DNA from: Vanrija pseudolonga
Taxonomy: Eukaryota; Basidiomycota; Tremellomycetes; Trichosporonales; Trichosporonaceae
DNA length: 64,000 nt
NCBI RefSeq assembly: GCF_020906515.1
Contig: NC_085855.1
Location: 248,001 to 312,000 of the forward strand
Direction: 5' to 3'
In this document: piece by piece, positions 1-9,943 of the stretch
How the letters are laid out: each line of letters opens with the position of its first letter
How positions within the stretch are numbered: position 1 is the stretch's first letter
The notes under the pieces: model-generated
What the model saw: only the letters and a program-made list of their open reading frames with translations
What the model was told of the DNA's origin: nothing
Database searches by the model: none
Position numbers and translations under genes: made by a program

Positions 1-316
1 CGGGCAGCGGTGGCCCGGGTGGGGCTGCTTCGGTCCTGATGGCTTCTGTTTGGGTTCTGGTCCTCCCGCGGCGCTGTCACGAAGGTTTATCGCGGCTTCA
101 AGAATGTCGTGTTCAGTGGGGGTGCTATGGGGCCGGCGGTTGTGGCTTCCTGCCGCCGGTAACGGGCTGCTGCGGTCCGTGGTTGGCCACAACTTTGGGG
201 TGTTGATGCTGCTGATGTGATCCTCGAGATATGTCAGTTGGGGTACATCACTTCTCCTGCTCCACAATCGTGGCTGAATCTGTACGCATCTGCTAATACA
301 ACAAGCATCTAAGTAT
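1..316. other. Unassigned left edge, downstream of the SYLF gene
   Basis: No gene can be assigned. On the + strand one frame stays open for about 40 codons and ends at TAA 160-162. It could be the last exon of a gene whose body lies left of the window, but no acceptor or family motif supports this. The remainder is probably 3' flank of the minus-strand gene ending at 317. Confidence 0.3.
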
Positions 317-2269
317 CTAAACGAGCTGCTCCTCCTCCTCGCGCTCCTTCCTCTCCTTCTCCTGCTTCTCCCAGTTCTCCTTCTCTTCCTCGGTCAGCTC
401 AGGCAGGGGGATCTGCAGCCCAGGCGAAGCGACGGGCGGGATCAAGAGCGCGGGCGTGCCGCTCTCCGGGACGAGCAGGGGCGTCTGGCCCTCGGGGATG
501 ATGGACGCAGGCGTGCCGAGGCTCGCCTCGTGCTGCTCCCACTCGCGCCGCTCGGACGGGGACATGGACTCGTACGGTGGCGGCGCGTTGGAGGCCGGCG
601 ACGCGAGCGAGCCCGACGCGGCTGAGCCGGACGTCATCGAGCCGTGAGGCGAGAGCGGGAGCGCGTCGTGCACAAAGCCGTCGGTCGGGGCCAGCGGGCT
701 AGGGACGTGCTCTTTCCTCGTCTCGTAGGGGGCGGTGTAGCCCAGCGGTCCGGACGGCGGGCTGACGGATCTCGTGCGCGCATGGGAGCGTGGTGGGACC
801 GGCGGTGGGGTCGCGCCGGGTGATGCGCCAGCCGAGAACGGGGGAACTCTGCGCCGCGGTGGGGGTGGCGGAGGTACCCCGTCCACAGAGTGGCGCGCCT
901 GGTGTCGCAGCGCTTTGGGCAGCGCCAGCGTCCACGAGCGGTGCGTGATGCGCTCCGTCTCGGGGTCGGACTCGCCCTCGTGCCCGTCGGTCTGCGTCGG
1001 CGTAGGCGGCAGCTTGAGCACCTCGCCCTCCTCCAGCTCAAGGTTGGACAACCCCTCGGCGACCTGGTCCTCGATCTCCGTGCTGGCTGTGACGATGCGG
1101 CGCTGGGCCGCGCCGCTTTCGGCGTCCTTGAGGGCGTCCATCAGGTTGTAGGCCTCGCGGGGGACGGGGACCTTGCCGCCGAGCTGGGCGTGTCAGCGGC
1201 TGGAGCTAGAACGATCAGCTCAGCCACGCAACTCACGATATCCGCCGCCTTCACCCCAGGCCAGTGGTACATGTTGCCGTTCTCGTCGGTGCGCGAGAAG
1301 AACGCCTGGCCCACGACCTCGACGCCAGCATACATGCCTCTCGAATTGATGTAGCTGAACACGGCGGCGCGCTCCTTGCCCGCCTCGACGGCCGCACCAG
1401 CGCCCCAAGGACCCGCAGCGACGGCGATCTCCGTGCCCAGCGTCACCTTGTGGCTGCCGAACGAGTCGAGGGCTTCCTGGCTGCGGATGACGAGGATGCA
1501 GTCATAGATGTCGACGCCGAGGAGGAACTGGGGTATGTCAGAGGCGTACGTCAAGGGAGCAAATGAGCCAAGTACGTACCCCTGTGCTGAGGTTCTGGGG
1601 CGAGATGGCCGCCGGCGCCGACCACGACCCGTCCTCGAGCCTCGCGACCACCAGGCCGGCACCACCGGCACCGCCGAGCGGCGCGATTCCGCTCCGCATC
1701 GAAGTGAAGATTGCCAGGCCCTTCGCGTTGGCAATGACCGACGAGGGGATCTTGCGGATGATTTTCTTCTTCGACTTCTTCTCCTGCGTCATGATGCCGT
1801 TGACTGAGGTGTGAGCACTGCACATGGAGTATGCGGTGCTGCTGCGGAGCTGGGCGGCGGACGAGTCCGCCACCGCCAAGCCAGCGTGCAGGCAGGCAAT
1901 AATGGCACGTTTGTCGCACCGCCGTCGGCCATCGAACCATGTCTGGTCCCCAGCTCCCAGCAGCCAGCACCACCATCTCGCAACAAACTCACCAGTAAAG
2001 CTCCTCAGAATACGCGCCGCCTTGTCCATCTCCTGCGGAAAGTCGCCCGTCACGGGCCAGAAGTGTTCCGTGCCCAGCCGTCTTTCCGCAAAGCTGTTGA
2101 TCTTGCCTCCGAGGTTATCGCTGACCGCAATACCCTTGTTGAGGGCCTTGTGTCCCGTTGCGCTGGAACGCGCCTTCATTCTGGTCTTCCAGTCTGTTGC
2201 GCCGGGCGAGTCGGGCCGCGAGGGCGGCGTCAAGGCCGCGGGGTGTCTTGGCGGGGGTTGGAACGCCAT
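317..2269 (-). CDS. SYLF-domain (Ysc84/SH3YL1-like) protein with proline-rich tail
   Basis: Start ATG at 2269, stop TAG at 317-319, four exons. Exon 1 (2269-1993) holds a proline-rich N-terminus and ends in ILRSFT. It joins to VNGIMTQEKK at 1803. The next exons carry the SYLF block: IPSSVIANAKGLAIFTSMRSG, GGAGLVVARLEDGSWSAP, GVDIYDCILVIRS, LGTEIAVAAGPWG and AVFSYINSRGMYAGVEV. The family binds phosphoinositides and F-actin and works with Las17/WASP at endocytic actin patches (family knowledge). The last exon codes a long disordered tail with a PPPPPP run (near 880) and an acidic/basic end rich in E and K. I see no SH3 domain; the proline runs could instead be ligands for SH3 proteins. The first intron (1992-1804) is about 190 nt, long for this window. 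Confidence 0.9.
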
Positions 2270-3196
2270 GTCGCGGGGTGGGCAATTGCTGTGCGATTAG
2301 ATTGTGCAGTGGGAGCGTGCGAAGAGGTAGTAGTAGTATTATGAGGTACGGTATGAGAGTAGAGAGTAGTAGAGAGAGTATGAAGATATGGATGTGAAGG
2401 CTGCGTCGTCGTTCGACATCGCGCGCAGTCAAAAATCAAGCCGCAAGCCGATGGCCGCGATGACGTCGTTTTCGTCGCGGGGGCCGAGAACACCGCGCCG
2501 CCGCCGGGCCAGCCGGCCGCGCCCGTTGCGGCGGCTTGAAACCCTGCTTAGCAAGCGTTCAGTTGTGACTATTTGCTGACGGAATGCGGTTTAAAGTGGC
2601 TTTCTAATGCATGCGACAAGTCGAAATGGGATGGGTTAAGAGTGCATGTGGCCATGAGGTGGCAGGCGGCACGAGGTGGAGTTGACCGGTTCGGTGACTG
2701 GCGGATCAGTCCGTGCGCCCATCTCTGCTTGCGTTCCGCCTCGCAGCTCTGTCCTGCACCGCCGTCATCACTCGCCTGCATCGTCTACCCTTGACATCTG
2801 GACCGAGATCATAATGCCTGGTGTTTCCTAGCCACCATGTTGTCGTGACTATTATCTGCAGCCGTGACGTGTTCACGCCAGATGGCACCTATGGGCCCCG
2901 CACCACGCGGCCTCACCACAGGAGCCACGCCGCCTCTCACTCCTCACTGACGGATGGCCCTTCGCAACGGCTACATAGATGGAGGGGGACAGTCGGCATT
3001 CTGGCGACCTCGGCACTCGGATGCTTCTCCCGACCCGAGAAACGGTGGTCGCGATATGCAACCCAGTCGGTCCCCACATCTCTCCCAGAGGCGAGGCGAC
3101 GTACACGCTGTGGGAGCTCATCCCATAAACACAATCAGTCTCACCATCAGCACCCAGCGCAAAACCACATAACTCGTCCATCTATGCCGCCTCTAC

Positions 3197-3930
3197 CTAT
3201 GCACGCGCCGCCGGCTGGCCCTGCCCCTGTCCGTCCTTCTTCGGCTCCTCGCCGAGGTTGGTCGCGATGAACAGCAAAGCGCAGACAATGCCAAACCAGT
3301 ACTTTTGCAAGAACGTCTTTTCTTCCACCGGCGGCTCGGGCTGGCCCGTAGCGTCGAGCTTGGGCGCGGCGGGGGCGACGAGCGCGGGGCTGGCGGGTCA
3401 GCTAGGTCACTGGAACAACACGCTACCCACCCGAACACCTTCTGCGCGCCTTCGACGCGGACGTTGACCAGACCTGAGCCGTGCGCCTCGGGCGTGAGGG
3501 GGCACGCGCCCGACGCGGGCGTCCGCGCGCCCTTGTACTCGATGGACGTTGGCCGGCCGTCCGTCAAGTGGAGGGTGAGGAAGGCATCGTCGCTGGCAAA
3601 GCACTGTGTCGTCGCGTCAGCCAGCTGCAGGACAGGAATGCAAAGGCACTCAGCCACGCCACATACCGCGCGCGTTGACGCCGTGAGCAGCTCGTCACCG
3701 ACGCCAAGAGCAACCTGGTACCACTGCCCTTCGTCGGCAGACACGGGCTTGAGCTTGCTCTGGTCGAGCGCGGCGCTGAAGCCGTCCAGGCTGACGGTTC
3801 CGCGGTGCTCGAACTCGGGCGCCGCGCCGGCCGAGAGCACGCGGTGGTACAGCGTGTACTCTTGCCGTGTGGAGTCGGCGGCGTACGCTGCTGTCGCTGC
3901 TGCGAGGAGGGCGAGGAGGGATAGCCGCAT
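3197..3930 (-). CDS. EMC10: ER membrane protein complex subunit 10 (EMC10)
   Basis: I chose ATG 3930 because it puts a clean signal peptide (MRLSLLALLAAATAAYA) at the N-terminus; an in-frame ATG at 3963 would bury it. Splicing of introns 3666-3625 and 3430-3390 gives 216 aa. After the signal come YTLYHRVL and EFEHRGTVSLDG, the luminal beta-sandwich, a single Cys pair region, then one C-terminal helix (KYWFGIVCALLFIATNL) and a short basic tail. This layout (signal, luminal domain, one C-terminal anchor) is that of EMC10, a luminal subunit of the complex that inserts membrane proteins into the ER. Read through the two introns the frame stays open, so unspliced annotation would give a wrong Arg/Ser-rich tail. 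It is divergent from the siroheme gene at 4307, sharing a 376-bp promoter. Confidence 0.85.
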
Positions 3931-4070
3931 TGTGGGTGGTGCGGGTTGGGTGTGTTGAGACAAAGCAGCGAGGATGAGATGGGTCGTCTTCCTGCGTTGT
4001 GGTGGTGGTGACGTTGGGTGAGTTAAACAGGGTACCGATTAACCTCATCACATGGATGTCACGCGACTTG

Positions 4071-4094
4071 CACGTTTCCCACGTTTCCCACGTG
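4071..4094. promoter_or_regulatory. Tandem CACGTTTCC repeats ending in a CACGTG box
   Basis: Two back-to-back copies of CACGTTTCC (4071-4079, 4080-4088) run directly into CACGTG (4089-4094), between divergent EMC10 and the siroheme gene, about 213 bp before the latter's ATG. CACGTG is the E-box bound by Cbf1-type bHLH factors, which act with Met4/Cys3-type regulators on sulfur genes in other fungi (established); use here is inferred. Confidence 0.5.
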
Positions 4095-4306
4095 CCTTTT
4101 TCCTTATCTGGAATTTTGATCCCGCCACCGATGGCGTGCGTGCGGTGGGACGCCGAATTAACCAGCCAAGTTGACGTGATTGACCACTCAAAAGTTCGGA
4201 ATATCAAGCCGAGTGCTGGGCAAAGATAATAACGGAGCGAGACGAGGCGAGAGCATGACTTGCCTCAGCTCCACATTCTCTTCTTCCCACAACCGCAACT
4301 GCAGCC

Positions 4307-6990
4307 ATGACAACAGCAGCAGCAGCGTACAAGACCCCCTCGTGGGTCCACTCATGGCTCCTGCTCTCGTCGTTGATCGTCCTATCGGGTGGGTTGGACG
4401 TTATCAGCAGGTACTGACATCACACAGACTTCGTGTACTGCGTTCTCCGGTGCAGCTTGGCTGGGGGTGATCCGGCAGGGCTCTGGGCGCACTACAAATG
4501 GGGTGAGTACTACATGGGGGGGGGGGGGGGTAGCGGAGCAGGAGAGGGTGGGTGCAGCTTGGGGGTAGAGGAGCAGGAGGAGGGTGGGTGCAGCTAGGGG
4601 GTAGAGGAGCAGGAGCAGGAGGAGGGGTGGGTGCCAGACTAAGGGGAGGCGGAGCTCGGAGGAGGGGTGGGTGGTGGCATACATTTCTGGCACGCAGTGC
4701 CTAGGGGTGGGTGGGCGGGCAAAATATCACTCGCGTAGCCGGGTGGGTGGGCGGGTGACCTTCCCTCGCGAGTGACAGCTTAGAGAGGGTGGGCCGGCCA
4801 CCTTCCTCGAAGGAGGGCGGGTGGGCCACCTTCCTCGAGCCGAGCCAGCCAGTGGGCCGGCCACCTTGCTCGCCTTGCTCGCGAGCTTGCTGGGCAGGAG
4901 AGAGATCTGATGGGGGAGATTGCGCCGGACACTCGCTCACACTGCAGCCATCCTCGACGTCGCCGAGTTTGTCCTCAACTACATCGCTCTCGGCGACAAC
5001 GCCGTCGCCCCTCTCTTCGGCTTTGCAAGCGCCGTCATGACGGCGTCCAAGCCAGGCTACTACTTCATCCAGGGTGGGTGCCCCTTCCTCTGCTCCGACC
5101 CACTAACACCGCCCAGGGTTGTCCGGCTGGACCGACAGCACGTCCACTTTCTGGGCCGTGTGGGCTGCCAGCAACGCCGCGTCCATCTTCGTCCCCACGA
5201 TCGTCGCGCTCGTGCTTGGTACTGGCATCGCGCGCACACTCATCGCGCATGCCCCGCCACCCAAGGAGCCCGTCTCGGAGAAGCCCACCGCCCCGCGCGG
5301 CGACGACAAGCTCACCACCTTCCCGACTCCCATCGGCGGCGCTCCCCTCCCGCTCACCTTCCACGTCAAGGGCCGCCCCGTGCTCGTGTTCGGCAGCAAC
5401 AAGCTCGCCGCGTCGCGCGTCTTCACCCTCCTCGAGGCCGACGCGCAGGTCATCGTCGCGTCGGACGCGCCGTTCGCAGAGCTGCCCGCCGAGATCCAGT
5501 TCCGCGTCAACACCGGCGAGGTGCGGTACCAGCGCTTCGCGCCGCGCGACGCCCATGACTGGAAGGGCTTCCTCAAGGCGAACAAGGTCACCCTGCTGGC
5601 GGTCACCGACACGCTCATCGGCTCGGCCCACACCGCCGTCGACGCCGCCGCCGCGTACACTGCCGCTACCGAGCTCTTCATCCCCATCAACGTGTCTGAC
5701 CGCCCGGCGCTCTCGACCTACACCTTCCCCAGCGTCCACCGCTTTGCCGGCGTCGACGGCCCGTCCCACCTCCAGGTTGCTGTCTCGACCAACGGCCAGG
5801 GCTGCCGCCTTGGTGGCCGTATCCGCCGTGAAATTGTCTCTCGCCTTCCTCTGAATGTCGGCGCAGCCGTCGACAACATTGGCAGGCTGCGCGCCCGCGC
5901 CAAGATGTGGCAGGCTGCGGCTGCCGTTTCGGAGGACGACATCAACACGCCGCTCAACGCTCCCGTCGCCCAGGGCGCCGCTGCCAAGGGCGAGGAGCAG
6001 TTCCGCCGGATGCGCTGGGTTCAGCAGATGTCCGAGTACTACAGCTATGACCAGCTCGCTGCCCTCGGCGCGGCCGACATGGACGCGACGCTCGAGGGCG
6101 AGGCGCCGCAGGTCACTCTCCCGCATCACGACGGCCAGAAGGGCAAGATTCTCCTTGTTGGCTCTGGTCCCGGCCACCCAGGCCTGCTCACCGTCGCCGC
6201 CCGTCACGCCCTCGAGAACGCGACCCTCATCCTGTCCGACAAGCTGGTCCCGGCCGAAATCATCAACCTAATCCCGTCGAGCACCAAGCTGATCATCGCG
6301 AAGAAGTTCCCCGGAAACGCCGAGGGCGCACAGAGCGAGCTCATGGACCTTGCGCTGCAGGGCGCTCGTGCTGGCGAGACCGTGGTCCGTCTCAAGCAGG
6401 GCGACCCCTTCGTGTACGGCCGCGGTGGCGAGGAGGTCCTCTTCTTCCGCGAGCACGGGTACGAGGCCGTTGTTGTCCCCGGCGTGAGCTCGGCGCTTGC
6501 TGGGCCTCTGATGCACGGCATCCCGGTCACGCAGCGTGGCGTTGCCGACTCGCTGGTCATGTGCACTGGTGTCGGGCGCGCTGGGTCGAGTGTCGAGTTG
6601 CCCGGCTATGTCAAGTCGCGGACGCTCTGCATCCTCATGGGCGTCGCGCGCATCGAGAAGGTCGTGTCGGTACTCACCGGCGCCGGCCAGGGGCGCGACG
6701 GCGCAGCATACCCGGGCCACCTTCCCGTCGCGATTGTCGAGCGCGCCTCGTCCCCCGACCAGCGCGTCATCCTCTCCACGCTGGACGGGATCACGGGCGC
6801 CATTGCGTCGGTCGACCAGCGGCCCCCGGGCATGATCCTCGTTGGCTGGGCGGCGCTCGCGCTCGAGGGCAAGGGCAATGTCGACGTGCTCGACGGCGTG
6901 GATGAGAAGGCGCTCGTTGGGCGCTGGCTGGACGGCAAGGCGTGGAAGACGCGCGAGGGGCTTCCGACCGACTGGTCTTGGTTTGGCTAG
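4307..6990 (+). CDS. Siroheme synthase (Met8-like + uroporphyrinogen-III methyltransferase) fused to an N-terminal membrane domain
   Basis: Exons 4307-4388, 4428-4502, 4948-5073 and 5117-6990 keep one frame and give 718 aa. Residues about 1-140 hold roughly four hydrophobic segments (SWLLLSSLIVLSDFVYCVL, an AILDVAEFVLNYIAL region, PLFGFASAVM, FVPTIVALVLGTGIARTLI), then a P/E/K-rich linker. Next is a Met8-type precorrin-2 dehydrogenase/ferrochelatase: VLVFGSNKLAASRV nucleotide loop (altered from the usual GGG), NVSD keeping the catalytic-region Asp, QVAVSTNGQG. From about residue 385 is the SAM-dependent methyltransferase: LLVGSGPGHPGLLT (His where Asp is common), RLKQGDPFVYGRGGEE, VVPGVSSALAGP, GIPVTQRG. 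Together these make siroheme, the cofactor of sulfite and nitrite reductases. No in-frame Met occurs between 5117 and the late Met8 domain, so the enzyme part has no start of its own. I do not recognise the membrane family. Confidence 0.85.
4516..4900 (+). repeat. G-rich tandem repeats inside a long intron of the siroheme gene
   Basis: The intron 4503-4947 is 445 nt, about ten times the local norm. It holds a run of 15 G (4516-4530), three imperfect copies of a unit of about 36-45 nt built of GTAGAGGAGCAGGAGGAG plus GGTGGGTGCAGC (4531-4635), scattered GGGTGGGTGG blocks, and two to three copies of GGCCACCTTCCTCGA (about 4795-4870). The transcribed strand would carry many GGG runs. Confidence 0.75.
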
Positions 6991-7802
6991 GCGTGCGGCC
7001 TCGGCGGGGGAGAGCCCGCCAACAGATTACTATAATTGTATCACCATCTTGGCATTGCATCTGTATGCATCTAGGGAATCGAATGATTGGTATTGGCGCG
7101 GGCCATGGAAAAGCTGCAGCGAACGGGTGTGGGCGAGTGCCAATGACACGAACGTGTAGGCCGGTGGGTGTTTGACCAGACTTGGCGCGATAGGCAACCT
7201 CTGATCGTGGCGAATCGAGCCGCACCTCACCTGGTGGGCATTTCACAACACTCCATGCAGCAATCACACCAGCAATGGCGACGATTGCGACTGCATTCAA
7301 TACATATGAATCCGTCTCCCTTGCCCCGATACAGCTCTGCCCAAGGGGGGCCGGCTACGACCCGTCGGGCCGAAGCACGACATGTGGCCTCGTGGCCGAC
7401 GGGCTCGTTCAGGCCCCTCGTCCGACGGCTATGACTCATGGGCCTGGCTGGCGTCTTCGGCTTTGATGCTGCTGCCATATCAGGGGGCACGCACGCCATA
7501 TAGGCGACGGAAGGGGACATGTGTGTGTGCGGTAACTGCTGCGCGGGGCGGGGTGCGGGTTCTGGGCATTGCTTTGGCAGTGGCCGTGAGCCGTGGTCGT
7601 AAGAGGGGGGCCGTGATGCGATCCGCGGCGCCTCACGCCATCTCGACGCTATCGGCGGCGTTCAGTCGTCATCAAAAGATCAAACGCGATCAGAGAATAG
7701 AGGAGGTGGAAGAAAAGTCGTTGCATTGCCGGTAGACATGGCCGTATAAAGCAGCAAGGACATGTGGCAGTGGCACACAGCAGCAGGAACACGACCAGCA
7801 CA
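6991..7802 (+). promoter_or_regulatory. Intergenic region with TATA box for the permease gene
   Basis: No convincing coding frame. TATAAA at 7745-7750 lies 53 bp before the permease ATG at 7803 and is a plausible core promoter. The rest is 3' flank of the siroheme gene plus upstream promoter; I see no further structured element. Confidence 0.5.
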
Positions 7803-9799
7803 ATGGCCACGCCGACCGACCTCGAAACAAAGTCCCCCGTCCCCTCGATCCTAGGCACCGAGAAGCGCGAGTTCGTCCTCGGCAAAGGCGACCTCGCGTT
7901 CGTCGGCGAACAGGGGCACAACGGCGCCGCGGCGACGTACCAGACTGTCGATGGCGCTCCCGTCGAGAAGGAGTCGCCGCTGGGGTATAATGTCGGGTGG
8001 TGGACCGCGCTGTTTTTGAATGTCTCAACGATGGTGGGCACTGGTATTTGTGAGTCGGCGAGGACGCGAGTGCAGCGAGCGCTTTGTCGAAACAACTGAC
8101 TGACGCGTGCCACAGTCTCGACGCGTGAGTAGAAAGACCACGTCTCGACTTGGCGCCTGACGCCGCCGCAGCATCCGCCATCCTCGCAGGTACCGGCTCC
8201 GTGGGCCTCTCCCTCATCTACTGGTTCCTAGGGTACCTGATCTCCATCTCGGGCGTGAGCGTGTACCTCGAGCTGGCCAGCTACTTCCCCTCGCGCAGCG
8301 GCGGCGAGGTCGTGTACCTCGAGCAGGCGTTCCCGCGCCCGCGCCACTTCTTCCCCGTGGCGTTCGCGTTCCAGACCATCATCCTGAGCTTTATGAGCTC
8401 GAACGCGTACGTGATCGCGTTCTACATCTTCCGCATGGCTGGCCGCGATGGGGGAAACTGGGAGACGAAGGGCGTGGCCGTGGCTGCGCTCACCGTCGTC
8501 TGTCTGATCGTGTTTGCGAGCAATAAGCTGAGCTTGCGGCTGTCGAACGTGCTCGGCGTCGTCAAGATCGCGACCTTGCTCTTGTGAGTGGGAGGTACAA
8601 AAGGACTGGCTGACGCCAGCATCACCACCACCGGCTGGGCTGTCCTCGGCGGCGCGTTCAAATCGCGCGTCGCCGACCCGCACGCCAACTTCCGTAACGC
8701 GTTCAACGGTACCTCCAAGGACGGCTACGGCATCTCCAACGCCCTCGTCAACATCATCTTCAGCTATGGCGGGAGTACGATGGCGTTCAACCTCAGCAAC
8801 GAGGTCAAGAACCCCGTCAGGACGCTCGGGTTGAGCGCCAACGCGGGCGTGACTATCACGTTTTTGCTGTATCTGCTCGTCAATGTGGCGTACTTTGCCG
8901 CCGGTGAGTGGCGCGACGTCCTCTTCTCATCTCCACTGCCTGCCCGCCCGCGCTCTCGCTCGCTCGCTCGCTGACACTCGCTCCCTCACGCAGTCCCCAA
9001 AGCCCTCATCCTCACCTCGAACCAGACCACCGCGTTCCTCTACTTCTCGACCCTGTTCTCCGAGCGCGCCGCCAAAGTCCTCACCATCCTCCCCATCCTC
9101 AGCGCCACCGGCAACATTATCGCCGGCACCGTGGGCCACACGCGCATGGTGCGCGAAGTGGGACGGCAGGGCGTGCTCCCGTTCACAAAGTTCTGGGTGT
9201 CGACGTACCCGCTCGGCACGCCGGGCGGCGCGATCCTCTCGACGTGGGTCGTGAGCGCGCTCGTCATCATCTGCCCGCCCGCCGGCAGCGCGTTCAACTT
9301 TATCCTCGCGCTGCAGAACTACCCCAACTCGCTGTTCCTGGCGTTCATGACGCTTGGCCTGTTTCTCATCCGCCGGCAGAGGGCTCGCGCGGGCCTGCCA
9401 CGGTCGAGCTACCGCTCGTGGACGTTCGTCGTGGTGTTTTACCTCGCCGCACAGGTGTTCATGCTCGTCATGCCCTGGGTCCCGCCGAGCGCGGGGATCA
9501 ACGCGAGCTCGTTTGGTTTCCTGTACGCTGCGTCGTCGATCACTGCCATCGGCCTCGTCGCGCTGTGCTTTGTCTACTATGCCGTCTGGGTGTGGGTCCT
9601 CCCCCGCCTGGGCAAGTACGAGCTGCGCTCAATCGTCATCCACCTCGATGACGGCAGCGTGGGCCACTCGCTCGTGCGTGTCAAGAATGCCGACCTCGCA
9701 GAGTGGGACGCCAAGCACGACCCCGCTGGAAACTCGATCACCTCCGGCGACGAGGCTGACCAGGCCGAGTTCCACGTCGTGGAAGAACTCAAGGTCTAG
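7803..9799 (+). CDS. LAT-type amino-acid permease, MUP1-like (methionine/cysteine uptake)
   Basis: Exons 7803-8049, 8116-8124, 8172-8583, 8620-8903 and 8994-9799. A hydrophilic N-terminus (about 60 aa, ending in ESPLGYNVGWWTALFLNVS) leads to TM1 with the conserved GTGIFSTPSAIL motif, then about 12 hydrophobic segments. Family landmarks include YLELASYFPSRSGGEVVYLEQ, GGSTMAFNLSNEVKNPVRTLG, LPILSATGNIIAGTVGHTRMVREVGRQ and GVLPFTKFWVS. These match the fungal MUP1/MUP3 branch of plasma-membrane LAT transporters rather than the YAT permeases. Exon 2 is only 9 nt and codes the middle of IFSTP, so it is required for a normal protein. Substrate is inferred from family: methionine, possibly cysteine. 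The C-terminal cytosolic tail of about 50 aa (DGSVGHSLVRVKNADLAEWD) is acidic. Intron 8904-8993 has a CTCG microsatellite. Confidence 0.88.
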
Positions 9800-9862
9800 G
9801 GGGTTATTACGAGCCACATACTCATGAGGTCGTCTAGGGGGTTATCAAGTACGAGCCACATA
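9794..9862 (+). repeat. Tandem duplication spanning the permease stop codon
   Basis: GTCTAGGGGGTTAT...TACGAGCCACATA occurs at 9794-9820 and again at 9832-9862 (second copy has a 4-nt CAAG insert). The first copy contains the TAG stop of the permease. Confidence 0.8.
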
Positions 9863-9943
9863 TACATGCAAATGTCCACTATATATCAACTACTACTACT
9901 GCTAATGCCTGCGCTGACCCGGCGCATCATAACTGTCCCTGTA

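Noticed and set aside
5065-6207. Minus-strand open frame of 380 codons in the siroheme gene
   Set aside because: Antisense to conserved enzyme motifs; composition typical of shadow frames.
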